This document shows, in pieces, positions 34,701-44,629 of a stretch of 64,000 bases of DNA. The translations under genes and the position numbers were made by a program. The stretch is from Mesostigma viride. Taxonomy: Eukaryota; Streptophyta; Mesostigmatophyceae; Mesostigmatales; Mesostigmataceae. Under the pieces are notes generated by a model that did no database searches, was not told the DNA's origin, and worked only from the letters and a program-made list of their open reading frames with translations. The stretch is taken from NCBI GenBank assembly GCA_009746045.1, contig RPFO01000225.1, positions 1,183,090 to 1,247,089 on the forward strand, read 5' to 3'. Each line of letters opens with the position of its first letter. Position 1 is the stretch's first letter.

Positions 34701-37700
34701 CTACTACGGACGCATACGCTGTCGTCAAATACGAGCGCACATGGGTAGGTTTCCGCCTGTGCGCTCAGTGTGCCAATGGTGGTGGTTTTGTTTTGGCATG
34801 TCGGCTTTGCCTTTGCTCCTTCCCATGGCATCACGTACCAACCGCGGCTCATCATAGTATGCACCGCCAACCTGCCTGGTTGCGCTCGTGCCAGCAGGGG
34901 CAGGTCCACTGAGGGTGGTTAAGCCACCGGCGCAGCACAGCCGACTCACGACGGTGCGGTCGGTGGGGGGATGTCGCAGCCTGGACGCGGTGGGCACAAG
35001 GGCCGCCGTGCGCCCAGTAATCACGGCAGGGCCACTGCCAGGACAGCCACTAGTAGTTGCAGCATCCGCCACAGACGGCACTTTGGCAGTTGTGATGTGA
35101 GCGGCTGTCCTGGCAGTGGCCCTGCCGTGATTACTGGGCGCACTGCGGCCCTTGTGCCCACCGCGTCCAGGCTGCGACATTCCCCCACCGACCACACCGT
35201 CGTGCGTCGGCTGTGCTGCGCCGGCGGCTTTACCACCCTCAGTTGCACCAGGGACCTGCCCCTTTTCCAGTTGGTCTATGTGGCGTGTGGTCTGTGGGGG
35301 CCACGCGCCAGCTTGGCCCCATTTTGAGAAATCATTGCCTTTCCCTCTCTCCCACATTTCATGCCTATTTATAACATATCTGGTCGTACTTTCACTCAGT
35401 GGCGTTGCAACCTTGATGTGATCTTGCAAGCTTTGAGAATATGGCAGCAAGCATGCACCCGCACTGACCGGTTCAAGCCTTCCCAGGCGCGTGGATCGTC
35501 ATGTTGTCGCTGGGGCAGGCATTGGCACCTATGTTGACCTCTTGATGGGTACTGGCATCTTGCACACCCACACACGGCCCTGGCGAACCCTTGCGCTTGC
35601 CCTACCCCCGTCGGTCCAGGCCAAGACCAACACCAAGCACGGCAGCTTCAACCCGCAGTGGAAGGAGCGCTTCACCTTCCCCGTGATTGACCCGTCGTCG
35701 GTGGTCATCGTCGGCGTGTTCAACAACACGCACGCGCGCGTGGGCACGAGCAAGGATGACTTCTTCGGAAAGGTTGGCGTGTGACAGGTGGCGTGCTCGC
35801 TCAGCTATGGTAGCCTCGTGCCAGGTGTCGCCGCCCATGTACAAGGAGTTCCTGGTTGGCTGTGGAGGACGGGAGCGAAACACAACTGTGCAACGCCCTC
35901 GTGCTGATGGTGCCAGTCGCACTTCCCAAAGCTGTTACCTCGTTTAAGAGGTGTTTAAGTGGCCTGCCTCCCTAATGGCTTGTACTTCTGATGGCTCCTA
36001 CCAGCAGTGATAGGCCTCCAAGGTCCTTGTCTGCACGCGCTGGCCCTGCCTTGTGCCTTAGGGTGTAGTTTGCCTTACTTGTTAGCAGTATACGCTTCTG
36101 CCGTGTGCGCCGCACACACAAGTTGCCTGCGTTGTGCCATGGTTAGCTGTCCTGCTCACGCAAGCCCTCAGGACTCTTGGTGTCATTTGAGGGTGTTGCT
36201 CTCTTTGGTTCCATATGGCCTCCCCTGGCAGCAGATACCGTACCAAGCAAGCTAGCAAGCTAGCCCAGGACATGGAAATCGTTATCAACATCGCGCCAGG
36301 GCACACCTCTCGGTAATACCTGTCCGTTCGGCATGCACGCCCGGCCGTGGGTAGGCTTGGCTTAGGGTGGCCACCGCCCCACGCCCAGCTTCAACCCCAT
36401 GGGCTAATTGTGTGCTTCTGTTCTGCGCGTGCATGTCGTCCTCAGGTCAAGGTGCGCCTGTCCACTTTGGACGACGGCCGCAACTACATCACCACCTTCC
36501 CGCTGTTGCACAGCACCAAGGAGGGCACCATCCAGCGGTCCGGGTCGCTCGAGCTGCTGCTTCGCTTCGAGTACGCGTCGCGGCTCAAAGTCATTGCGCG
36601 CTACCTCTCGGTGAGGGCCTTTTGCCCGCTACCTCTCGGTGAGGGCCCTTTGCCTGCTACCTCTTGGTGAGGGCCCTTTGCCCGCTACCTCTCGGTGAGG
36701 GCCCTTTGCCCGCTACCTCTCGGTGAGGGCCCTTTGCCCTTTGCGCGCTACCTCTCGGTGAGGGCCCTTTGCCCGCTACCTCTCGGTGAGGGCCCTTTGC
36801 CCGCTACCTCTCGGTGAGGGCCTTTTGCCCGCTACCTCTCGGTGAGGGCCCTTGGCCCTTTGCCCGCTACCTCTCGTTGAGGGCCCTTTGCCCGCTACCT
36901 CTCGGTGAGGGCCCTTTGCCCGCTACCTCTCGGTGAGGGCCCTTGGCCCTTGGCCCGCTACCTCTCCGTGAGGGCCCTTTGCCCGCTACCTCTCAGTGAG
37001 GGCCCTTTGCCCGCTACCTCTCGGTGAGGGCCCTTTGCCCGCTACCTCTCGGTGAGGGCCCTTGGCCCTTTGCGCGCTACCTCTCGGTGAGGGCCCTTTG
37101 CCCGCTACCTCTCGTTGAGGGCCCTTTGCCCGCTACTTCTCAGTGAGGGCTCTTCACCCGCCATATGTCCGTGAGGGGCCGCGCCGTCGTTACTTGTATG
37201 CACACTGGATGCATGTGCCAGGGAAATGAGGCAGCTTGTGGGAGTCCACTGTTATGGTCCCTTCCTTTTACTGGTTGTTGGATATCGATTTGTCTTTATA
37301 CATGTAGACGGATGCCTGAAATTTTCCCATGTGGTTGTGGTGGGTTTGCAATATGGCTGTTTTCATGCTGGCTGCCCACCGCCCGTCTGGATGTGCTTAT
37401 GCTGTACTTCGCACACGGCCCCACCTTCTCCCTGCCTTGCGTACCCCGTGGCTGTGGCCTCGTCCGCCCCCTTATCGGTGCACCCACAGCCTCCCCTATC
37501 CTGGAACTACTACGAGGGCACGCTCTTCCCCTCAGAGGAGGCGGAGCTGCAATGCCAGCAGACACACCAGCGCATCGTCTCGCAGGTGCTCGCGGCCGAG
37601 AAGTCGCCGATACGGTGCGTGTGGCCACGTACGAGTGTGCCACGTGGCCGTGCTTGCGGCACCTAGCAAGCACAACCCCCGCTCCCGTCTCACCAATTCC

Positions 37701-40700
37701 TGGAGTTTGGTGCTTGGTCACGTTCCAGATCGCATCTATTGCTCTCGGACTGCTCAGTCACATGTAGCCGCCGGGCTACCGCATGAGTGCCAGGGACCCC
37801 ATAGACTGAAAGGGCATGCGCTTGTGGCCGTCGCTGCCATTGCTGGCCAGGGCCACTCGAGAGCACTTTTATTCCATGGGATACTCAGAGCAGGCACGCA
37901 TGAACACCGCGGCTGTTTCCATGTCCTATTGTTTCCGCTTCTACCCTTGCCCCTTGCATTCCCATCCCTTCAGGGACTGTGCCACTGTTTCACCCAACCT
38001 GCCTGCACTGTCCCCTCATGCTTATTCCCGCCATCGTCATCCCCCCCCCCAGCAAGGAGGTGTTCAACACGATGATGGACGCGGGCGCGCTGGAGTTCAA
38101 GATGTCGCGCGCACGCACCAACTGGGAACGGTTCAAGGTGGGGATGATCGTGTGTTTATTCAAACCAGTAGTGCATGGTTTATACAATCTGGTACTAGTG
38201 TTTCTTACTGGTACTAGTGTTTCTTACTGGTACTAGTGTTTCTTACTGGTTATAGAATTTACTTTCTTAACTGCTCAAGTGGAATCGCTTCAAGGTGTGG
38301 GTTGCTTCATGGATTGATTTTCATAATACAAGACGCTTACGGTTTCCCTGCTCAAGTGGCAGTGCTTAAATGTGATGGCAGCCACATGCATAGGTTCACA
38401 CGGTGTGGTATCTTTCCTTGGACAACACAATCAGCATGGCACTGTTCAATGGGAACGCCGTGGTGGTGCGAGAGCGCAGGGCCAAGCGTGCGCTTGTCCA
38501 TTACAGCAGTCAAGGGCACAAGCGGTGGGGGAGCTAGAGGATCCAAACGCAGCATCCTAGGTTTGGTTCCAGGCAGGGGCAGGTCTTGCCCGGCACCCCG
38601 TGGTCGTGCATTTCTGCAACACAACTGCAGCATATTGGCAGAGCCATCTTCAGGGAAGAGAGGGCGGGGATCACGCAGACCTCTTGGGAACGTGGGTGGG
38701 TGGACACCTGGATGGGCGGAGCGGCACAACTTGGGTGTGTGGATACCTGGAGGTGGAGCGTTGGACGGGCACAATGTTGGGTTCAACGTTTGGGGGGCCG
38801 CGCAGTTGACCGTTGCCTCCTGGCGTCTCACTGTTCCGTTCCTGTTTACCCTCTGTGCGGCCCCGCATCCTATTTGCCCCCTGATTTTTTCCCCCTCATT
38901 TCCCCCCACCTTGCAAATGACCCCTCGCGGTGGGGTGGCGTGTGCCAGGCCGTCATCCGCTCGGCCGAGTGGCTGGCCTCCTCATTTGACCACCTGAGCA
39001 CGTGGCAGAACCCGCCGCACACCGTCCTGGTCTCTGCGCTCTACGTCTTCCTCGTCTTCAACGCACACCTGCTGCTGCCGGCCGTATTCCTCATCATCTT
39101 CGCCACCGGGTGCCTGCGGTACGTGCGGGCGCCAGTAGCAGATGAAGGGGGGGAAGGGGTTGTGGGAGGGACGTTGGCTATCAGATCACAGGGGAAACTT
39201 TATTGGGGGGAATATGTCTGTGAAGATGAGTTGGGGAGGGCCGAGGGGGGATACTGATGTTGGATGGAATGGTTGACGAGGGAGCGTGTTGCTGCCCCAC
39301 GTGTCGGGTTCACTGCTTGCACTCATCGGTCACTTGTTCCAGCCCCACAAGGACGCGCTACGGTTATGCGCATGAAATACCTTTTAGCGTGCATGAGGCT
39401 GGGCCCATGTGTGGCACCATGACACCAGTCCATGGGATGTGCCATTCTCCCGCCTGCACTCAGCCCCCCTGGATGCTCCTTACTGAAACTGTCACGTCGC
39501 TGGTATCTGCTGCCAATGATCGGCTCCTTGGTCTCCCGCCGGCGCCCGCCCACCGCGATCCGTCTTGGCCCCGCAGGTACAGCAAGCGGCCGGCCGAGCC
39601 GCCCAAGCCGATGGAGAAGCTCACCTTCCCCATCCCCGAGGAGTTTGACTACGATGAAGACACCGGTGAGTGGGGCGCGGCGTGTGCACGTGCGAGCATG
39701 TGCGAGGGTTGATGGCAGCATACTTAAGTTCCTGGTAGCCAGCACTGGCTTTGCATTCATGAATGCCCCTAATTTACTCAGGGTAGGCAATGCCAGTGCA
39801 AGCCCATCTTCACGGGACAACTCCTTTCATGGCAACGGCCCGTAGGGGCACGCGCTTGCCTTGTATGCCTTGTATCCCCAGTACACAACCCCGGTAAACA
39901 ACCCCAGTAAACAACCCCAGTAAACAACCCCGGTAAACAACCCCAGTAAACAACCCCAGTAAACAACCCCAGTAAACAACCCCAGTAAACAACCCCAGTA
40001 AACAACCCCAGTAAACAACCCCAGTGAACGACCCCATATACAACCCCAGTAAACAACCTTAGTAGATAGGAAACCCGAAACTTTTTGTGGGGGTTAGTCA
40101 CGTAGTTCCTGGACTCCCATCGCGTGTGGCCCGCACTTCCCTAATGAGCGCTCTCCACCCCACCACCGCGCGCGTGCACCGTGCCCTGTCTCCGCGCAGA
40201 CTCGGGCGGTGTGAACCCGGTCAAGCAGATCCGCGCCAAGCTCGATGCCATCAAGAACATCGCCGCCATGATCCAGAACAAGCTAGGTGCGGTCGCCACG
40301 CATGGCGAGCGGCTCACCTCGCTGCTGGCGTGGACCGACCGGCGGTGAGTGGCCGCCTGGATGGGGGGCGCATGGACAAGGGGGGAGGGCTTGCCTTTTT
40401 CGCAAGCGCAGGAAGAAGTTTCGCTTGCTACGTAGTGCTGCAGTATATGTTTGTAGCTGCCACTTGGCCATGCCCCCACTCTGATTGGCGCCCCTTTCTT
40501 TCTTGTGACCTGCACTCCACCGACTGTGTGGGTAGTGCGGCAGCCTAAGGGAGTAGGCCGGACAATAGAGAAACGCATGTTGCCAAGCCAGTCACTTCGA
40601 GTTTGTGTGACAGCGCCCTGCTAGTGCTTTCCTGATGTGGACATGAATGTGGCTCGTGGTAGTATTAGATAGATCAGTTTTAGGTATTCCAGTTAACATG

Positions 40701-41390
40701 AATGTGGCTCGTGGCAGTATTAGATAGATCAGTTTTAAGCATTCCAGTTACTTTTCAGGTAATACATAGAGTAGGTCCGATACCTTTGGCTCAGGCGTGC
40801 AAGTTTTGCATTACCAGGCTCGTGCAAGTGCCAAGGTTTCTGCAAACGATACCATCTTTGCTGGTACCAGCTGGCTGCGCTTGCGTGACGCATGCCACCT
40901 CAATGGGCCTCGTGGGAATATCTGCCTGCCCCTGCTTGGGTATATCTGCTCCCCATGCAAATGGAGTGTAAAACGTTCTTGCACCTGCAAGGAACGGCGG
41001 TCAGATATGCCTGCGGCATGTGCTCATAACTGCTGACAAAATGCTTTGTTATTCTTGTCAGCGAGGTACTGTGTGCCAAACTATCATTATGGCCCAATCC
41101 CCTCTATTGTCTATCAAGTCTTGAGAGCACGGCCTTCACTATAAGTTGACCATTCCTTCTCTATTCCTTGCCCTTGTTGTATTGCACAAAACCCGTGCAG
41201 AGCCTCCACCATATTCCTGGGCGGCTGCTTGATCTTCTCCATCGTCACCTACCTGGTGGACTTCCGCTACATCGCCGCTGCGTTGGGCCTGTTCCTCCTC
41301 CGGCACCCTCGCTTCAGGGACCCGTTGCCCCCGCCGCCAGCGAACTTCATCATGCGGCTGCCACACCTGGCGGACCTGATTGTCCACTAG
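28351..41390 (+). CDS. MCTP-like protein: two C2 domains and C-terminal PRT_C membrane region
   Basis: Exons 28351-28398, 28762-28845, 29978-30030, 31549-31624, 32471-32568, 33482-33677, 34691-34744, 35620-35772, 36446-36610, 37490-37614, 38053-38137, 38949-39118, 39577-39665, 40200-40344, 41201-41390 (TAG). They sum to 1731 nt, 576 residues, all phases fitting. C2-A (about 20-150) keeps the Ca2+-binding aspartates (KDQDGTSDPY, DHDQVMNNDFLG). C2-B (about 166-280) lacks most of them, so it is probably Ca2+-independent. Hydrophobic hairpins near 403-430 and 515-550 flank a cytosolic helical linker (VKQIRAKLDAIKNIAAM). The tail RYIAAALGLFLLRHPRFRD is diagnostic of the PRT_C region of plant multiple-C2 transmembrane proteins, ER tethers at membrane contacts/plasmodesmata. 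Plant members usually have three or four C2 domains, so this is a short form. The first exon (MTARSSSSSAAG, strong donor GTAAGT) is the least certain. Confidence 0.9.
29885..29957 (+). repeat. GTGCATGTGTTGGGC tandem repeat, MCTP intron
   Basis: Two and a half units of about 34 bp, just before exon 29978-30030. Confidence 0.75.
30050..30350 (+). repeat. 18-bp minisatellite CGTTCTATTCGCTAGTAT, MCTP intron
   Basis: About 16 units, beginning some 20 bp after the donor of exon 29978-30030. The unit length is a multiple of 3, so it reads open (SIVLFA repeats). Confidence 0.95.
30825..30958 (+). repeat. (ATC/ATT)n trinucleotide-rich tract
   Basis: Imperfect TCATTATTG/TCATTATCA runs in the MCTP intron. 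Confidence 0.8.
31656..31795 (+). repeat. (GAGCAC)n hexanucleotide array
   Basis: About 20 units with GCAG interruptions, starting about 30 bp after the donor of exon 31549-31624. Confidence 0.9.
33214..33294 (+). repeat. Interstitial telomere-type repeats TTTAGGG / TTTTAGG
   Basis: About 11 heptamers in the MCTP intron before exon 33482-33677, mostly TTTAGGG, then TTTTAGG variants. This is the plant/green-algal telomere motif lying inside a gene. Confidence 0.9.
34909..35242. repeat. 334-bp fold-back element, 140-bp arms, MCTP intron
   Basis: Left arm 34909-35048 and right arm 35103-35242 are reverse complements with about six or seven mismatches in 140 bp. The loop is 54 bp. It starts CTGAGGGTGGT and ends ACCACCCTCAG. 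Within intron 34745-35619, so the pre-mRNA would form a long hairpin. No ORF. Confidence 0.9.
36590..37150 (+). repeat. 28-bp minisatellite made of a splice donor, MCTP intron
   Basis: The unit GCTACCTCTCGGTGAGGGCC plus a CTTTGCCC filler equals the last four codons and donor of exon 36446-36610. About 19 copies at 28-bp spacing (36601, 36629, 36657 and on), a few lengthened by CCCTTTG. Nearly every copy keeps CTCTCG/GTGAGG. Family alignment (VIARYLS joined to PPLSWNYYEG) supports use of the first donor. Confidence 0.9.
38274..38370 (+). repeat. Decayed copies of an MCTP exon end and donor
   Basis: Exon 38053-38137 ends AACTGGGAACGGTTCAAGgt. 38276 reads AAGTGGAATCGCTTCAAGgt, and about 38355 AAGTGGCAGTGCTTAAATgt. 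These are two progressively diverged duplicates. Confidence 0.6.
39885..40062 (+). repeat. 13-bp minisatellite AAACAACCCCAGT, MCTP intron
   Basis: About 13 units in intron 39666-40199. Confidence 0.95.
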
Positions 41391-42180
41391 CACGTGGCGC
41401 CATCATGTCATCCCTCGATTATGCTGGGTTGTGTGTGAGTAGTGCGCCCCATTCTGGTTCTGGCTACCGGACAGAAAGAAGACGTTGCTGTGGACATGCC
41501 TTTTCATTCCACGCTATGGAGCGCCGTGCCCTGGGTTGTGGGTGAACTGGTCAGGCCAGAAGCCTTTAGTTATGCGGGCAAAGCAGCCCTCGATCGTATT
41601 CTTTTCAACTGCTCAGTGTGTCTTGGCTAGAAGCCAGTTAAGTATTCTGAACTTGCTCCGAAGGCATGCCTCGCATCATAAGCATTGCTTTGGTCTTATA
41701 ATTACTGATCCCCCTGAATGAGCTGGTCCCTAGACATCTATGCCTGAGGCCGGCTGATTGAGACTTGCTTGGGCCCATTCTGGTGATAAAAAACGGTTGA
41801 CTGCTCACCACCATAGCCCACATTGTGTACAGCGCTATCAAGCACTTGACAGTGCTCTGTGACTTCCATCTAGGGCATGCATTAATTAATTTTCCATATA
41901 GTGCAATGCTCACACGGGTCATATTGCACCCACAGCTGGGGATGCCGGATCGTTTTGACGGGTCCGATTGTGCACCCTGTGGCATGAGGGACGGGGGTGC
42001 CCTCTGCCCCCTTCCAGGTGCACACTGGTGCTCGGTGACTCCCCAACGGGAGCACTTAGTTAATTAATTCATAAGCACGTGACTGCGTCACGTGGGTGCC
42101 AATACAGATTACAGAGTGAAGGAACCTTCACGGAAGCACTTGTTTAATTAATTATTAAGTAAGTATAGCTTGTGTGTCAT
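41391..42180. other. MCTP 3' flank with a SINE-like 3' end
   Basis: No gene. 42000-42065 is a plus-sense SINE-like end: GTGCACACTGGTGCTCGGTG, hairpin CTCCCCAACGGGAG and a TTAATTAATT tail, matching 20030-20098. CACGTGGGTGCCAATACAG at 42090 resembles the LINE 5' flank at 17355. Confidence 0.5.
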
Positions 42181-42470
42181 TTAAAAATTAAAATGAAATT
42201 ATAACATGACTCCGTTGGGAGAGCATGTAGCGCATATTCCTTGCTCGATGGGTGAAGGTGGGCGAAGCCGCGTAATCGAACTAATTAATTGCTAACTCTA
42301 AGCTATCTAGTCTAGAAAATCCTAACTACACTACTCAGCAAAATGCCCCTTCCGCTTGGGGGGAGGGGGCCTGCCCACAGGGGCTGGCGTGTGAGCCTGG
42401 ACAATCTTCTGCCACCTGTTCTTGTTCTGCATAGCAGTCCAAAGAACAGATAGGGAGTGAATAAAATTAA
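42180..42470 (-). mobile_element. LINE family 1, 3' end only
   Basis: AT tail, GACTCCGTTGGGAG hairpin, UTR and the final ORF codons (frame of GKPPPPKR) align with 13752-14010. 5'-truncated where the next copy begins. Confidence 0.7.
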
Positions 42471-43470
42471 ATTAAAATTAAATTATAACATGCCTCCGTG
42501 GGGAGATCATGTAGCACATATTCCTTGATGGGGGGTGGAGGTGGATCGAGGAAGCCGCGTACTTGAACTAACCTAACACTAAGCTATCTAGTCTATAAGA
42601 TCCTAACTACACTACTCAGCAAAACGCCCCCTCCTCTTGGGGGGAGGTAGCTTGCCCACAGGGGCTGGCGTGTGAGCCTGGACAATCTTCTGCCACCGCT
42701 TCTTGTTCTGCATGGCAGTCCAAAGAAGGGAGAGGGAGTGGATGCGGTGTTCAAACTGAGCTGGGACCACTAGGTCGATCGGCCAGCAACATCTGGGTGT
42801 AGTTCATGGCAGGTTTACCTAGCTTCCTGGAAATGTCCATGGGGCCAGGCCAGGTCAAAATATGCCGCCCTGGTTGGCCAAGCCGCTGGGGGCCGGCCAG
42901 ACCAAGGGAGTGAATGTGGTGTTCAAACTGAGCTGGGACCACTAGGTCGGCCAGCAACATCTGGATGTAGTTCATGGCAGGTTTACCCAGCTTTCTAGGA
43001 ATGTCCTTGGGGCCAGGCCCAGGTCAGGATGTGCCGCCCTGGTTGGCCAAGCCGCTGGGGGCCGGCCAGACCAAGGGCGGTATCTACCTGACTGGTGCGA
43101 GCAAGATGTCCTACAAATGCTATATCCTACGCTGCCTAATCTCATCTGAAATGCGAGGCATACCCTGATACAAAGACTCTAATGACCTATGCTTGGAAAA
43201 CCCTACATTCAGGACCTGTCAGAGCATCCTGTAAACCGTGCCGTCTAGCTTGGCGGCCAGCGTGTCCGTGAGTGTCCATGCCTCGGCGCCATACATAAGC
43301 ACCGTGAGGACGAGGACCTTGAAGAGCATGCGCTTGCGGTGCTCGCCCAGGCCGTTGGAGCGCCTGTAGGTGTTGAGCGAACGAAGCCTAGCCCAGGCCA
43401 GGCCCGGCGGCCGATGCGGAGGCCTTCCAAGGGTTTCATCACGCATACACATATAGCCGGTTATAGGAAT
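42470..43470 (-). mobile_element. LINE family 1, 3' kilobase with internal duplication
   Basis: Aligns with 13752-14510 of the main LINE. Translated pieces include LGLAGPQRLGQPGRHILTW and MYGAEAWTL. A segment of about 140 bp (around 42760-42900) is repeated in tandem at 42905-43040, so the block before LGLAGPQRLG occurs twice. Frameshifted and dead. Confidence 0.75.
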
Positions 43471-44410
43471 AGTTGTCTCACTTAATATAATTACACCAAA
43501 TGAACTCAGTTGGGGCTGCAACTTTGCACATGTTCGATCTAAGCACATCCCATGCAGCATGCCCACAAAGTTTTAGGCTGGTTGGATGACAAACTGGTGA
43601 CAAATGCTAGCATAAATACCCCAAGGGCCAGTTGTGGGTGAACCCTGGGTATGCCCCTAAAACTCCTCAGGCTCCGGGCCTCTCCCAAATCGGTGCCTCT
43701 AAATGCTCATGCAGTACGTTCCAATCCTATCTGTGGCCATGTACTGGACCATGGGGCAGCCCTACTGCATCCACTATATGTGCTTTTGCTGTGTTGAAGC
43801 TTTATTGCACCGGCCAGAGTAGTTGCTAGACTCTCCCAGTGAGCAGTTTAACTGAACCTGTGGCCTGCCTTTCAAGGTAACGAGAGAAGGGGTGGGTCCC
43901 ATGCCCCCTTCTTGCTGTGCATCAAACAGGGATATGAAAGTTGCCTACTGCAAAAGTTGGTACCCCATGACTCTCCCAACGGAGGCGCGTGAATGAATGA
44001 ATGAATGAATCCTGACCCAGGAGCATACCAAAGAAAGCCCATACCTGTCCCATCTGGTGAACCAGTGGCAATAAGATCGATACATTCCATGTCCACTCCT
44101 TTGGCATTCCTTGTGTCTATACATACAAGTTTCAGTAGTTAGCCATGCTTTTGCCCATGCAGAGAGCCACTCCCTGCTGAGAGGCCATGCCCTAGCCATT
44201 GCTTAGCCATGACCATCTTCCACCCCATGCCAGGCATCTTTTGGTGGATAGATCATGGTGGTGCAGGTGCATCTTGTGCACCCAGAGTATAGGTGGCAGT
44301 TTACATTCCACCAGCTACAGGTTGTAGCCCAGAATGTATTAAAAACCATATGCCCCTTCTCAGGGATACGGGTTACATATACTCCCCACGGCGATATGTT
44401 CTTAACTAAT
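43471..44410 (+). mobile_element. Two SINE-like ends in otherwise empty sequence
   Basis: 43860-44010: body, CTCTCCCAACGGAGGCGCG and a (GAAT)4 tail. 44255-44410: reverse complement of 19650-19830, ending ATACTCCCCACGGCGATATG and an AT tail. Both are plus sense. 43471-43860 and 44010-44255 hold nothing I recognise. Confidence 0.5.
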
Positions 44411-44629
44411 TAGAAGTTGGCATTTACCAGCATCACCCCAACACACACCCGTACAGGGTCAATGGCGGACAAGCAACTTGCCGGCTCATGCAGTGCCTAA
44501 GTGTTGCTGGCCACTGGCTGCACGATGATGTCTTCAAACACCCACCCCAAGTGGCGGAGACAAAAGAAGAGGTTCCTTTCCAAGCAGGTTACCTGCTTCT
44601 ACCCGCAGCAAACCGTGTTGTAAGGTTGT

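Noticed and set aside
36269-36312. Candidate MCTP exon reading DMEIVINIAPGHTSR between CAG and GTAATA
   Set aside because: Its 44 nt breaks the reading frame, and joining 35772 directly to 36446 gives DFFGKVKVRLSTLDDGR, which fits the C2 family.
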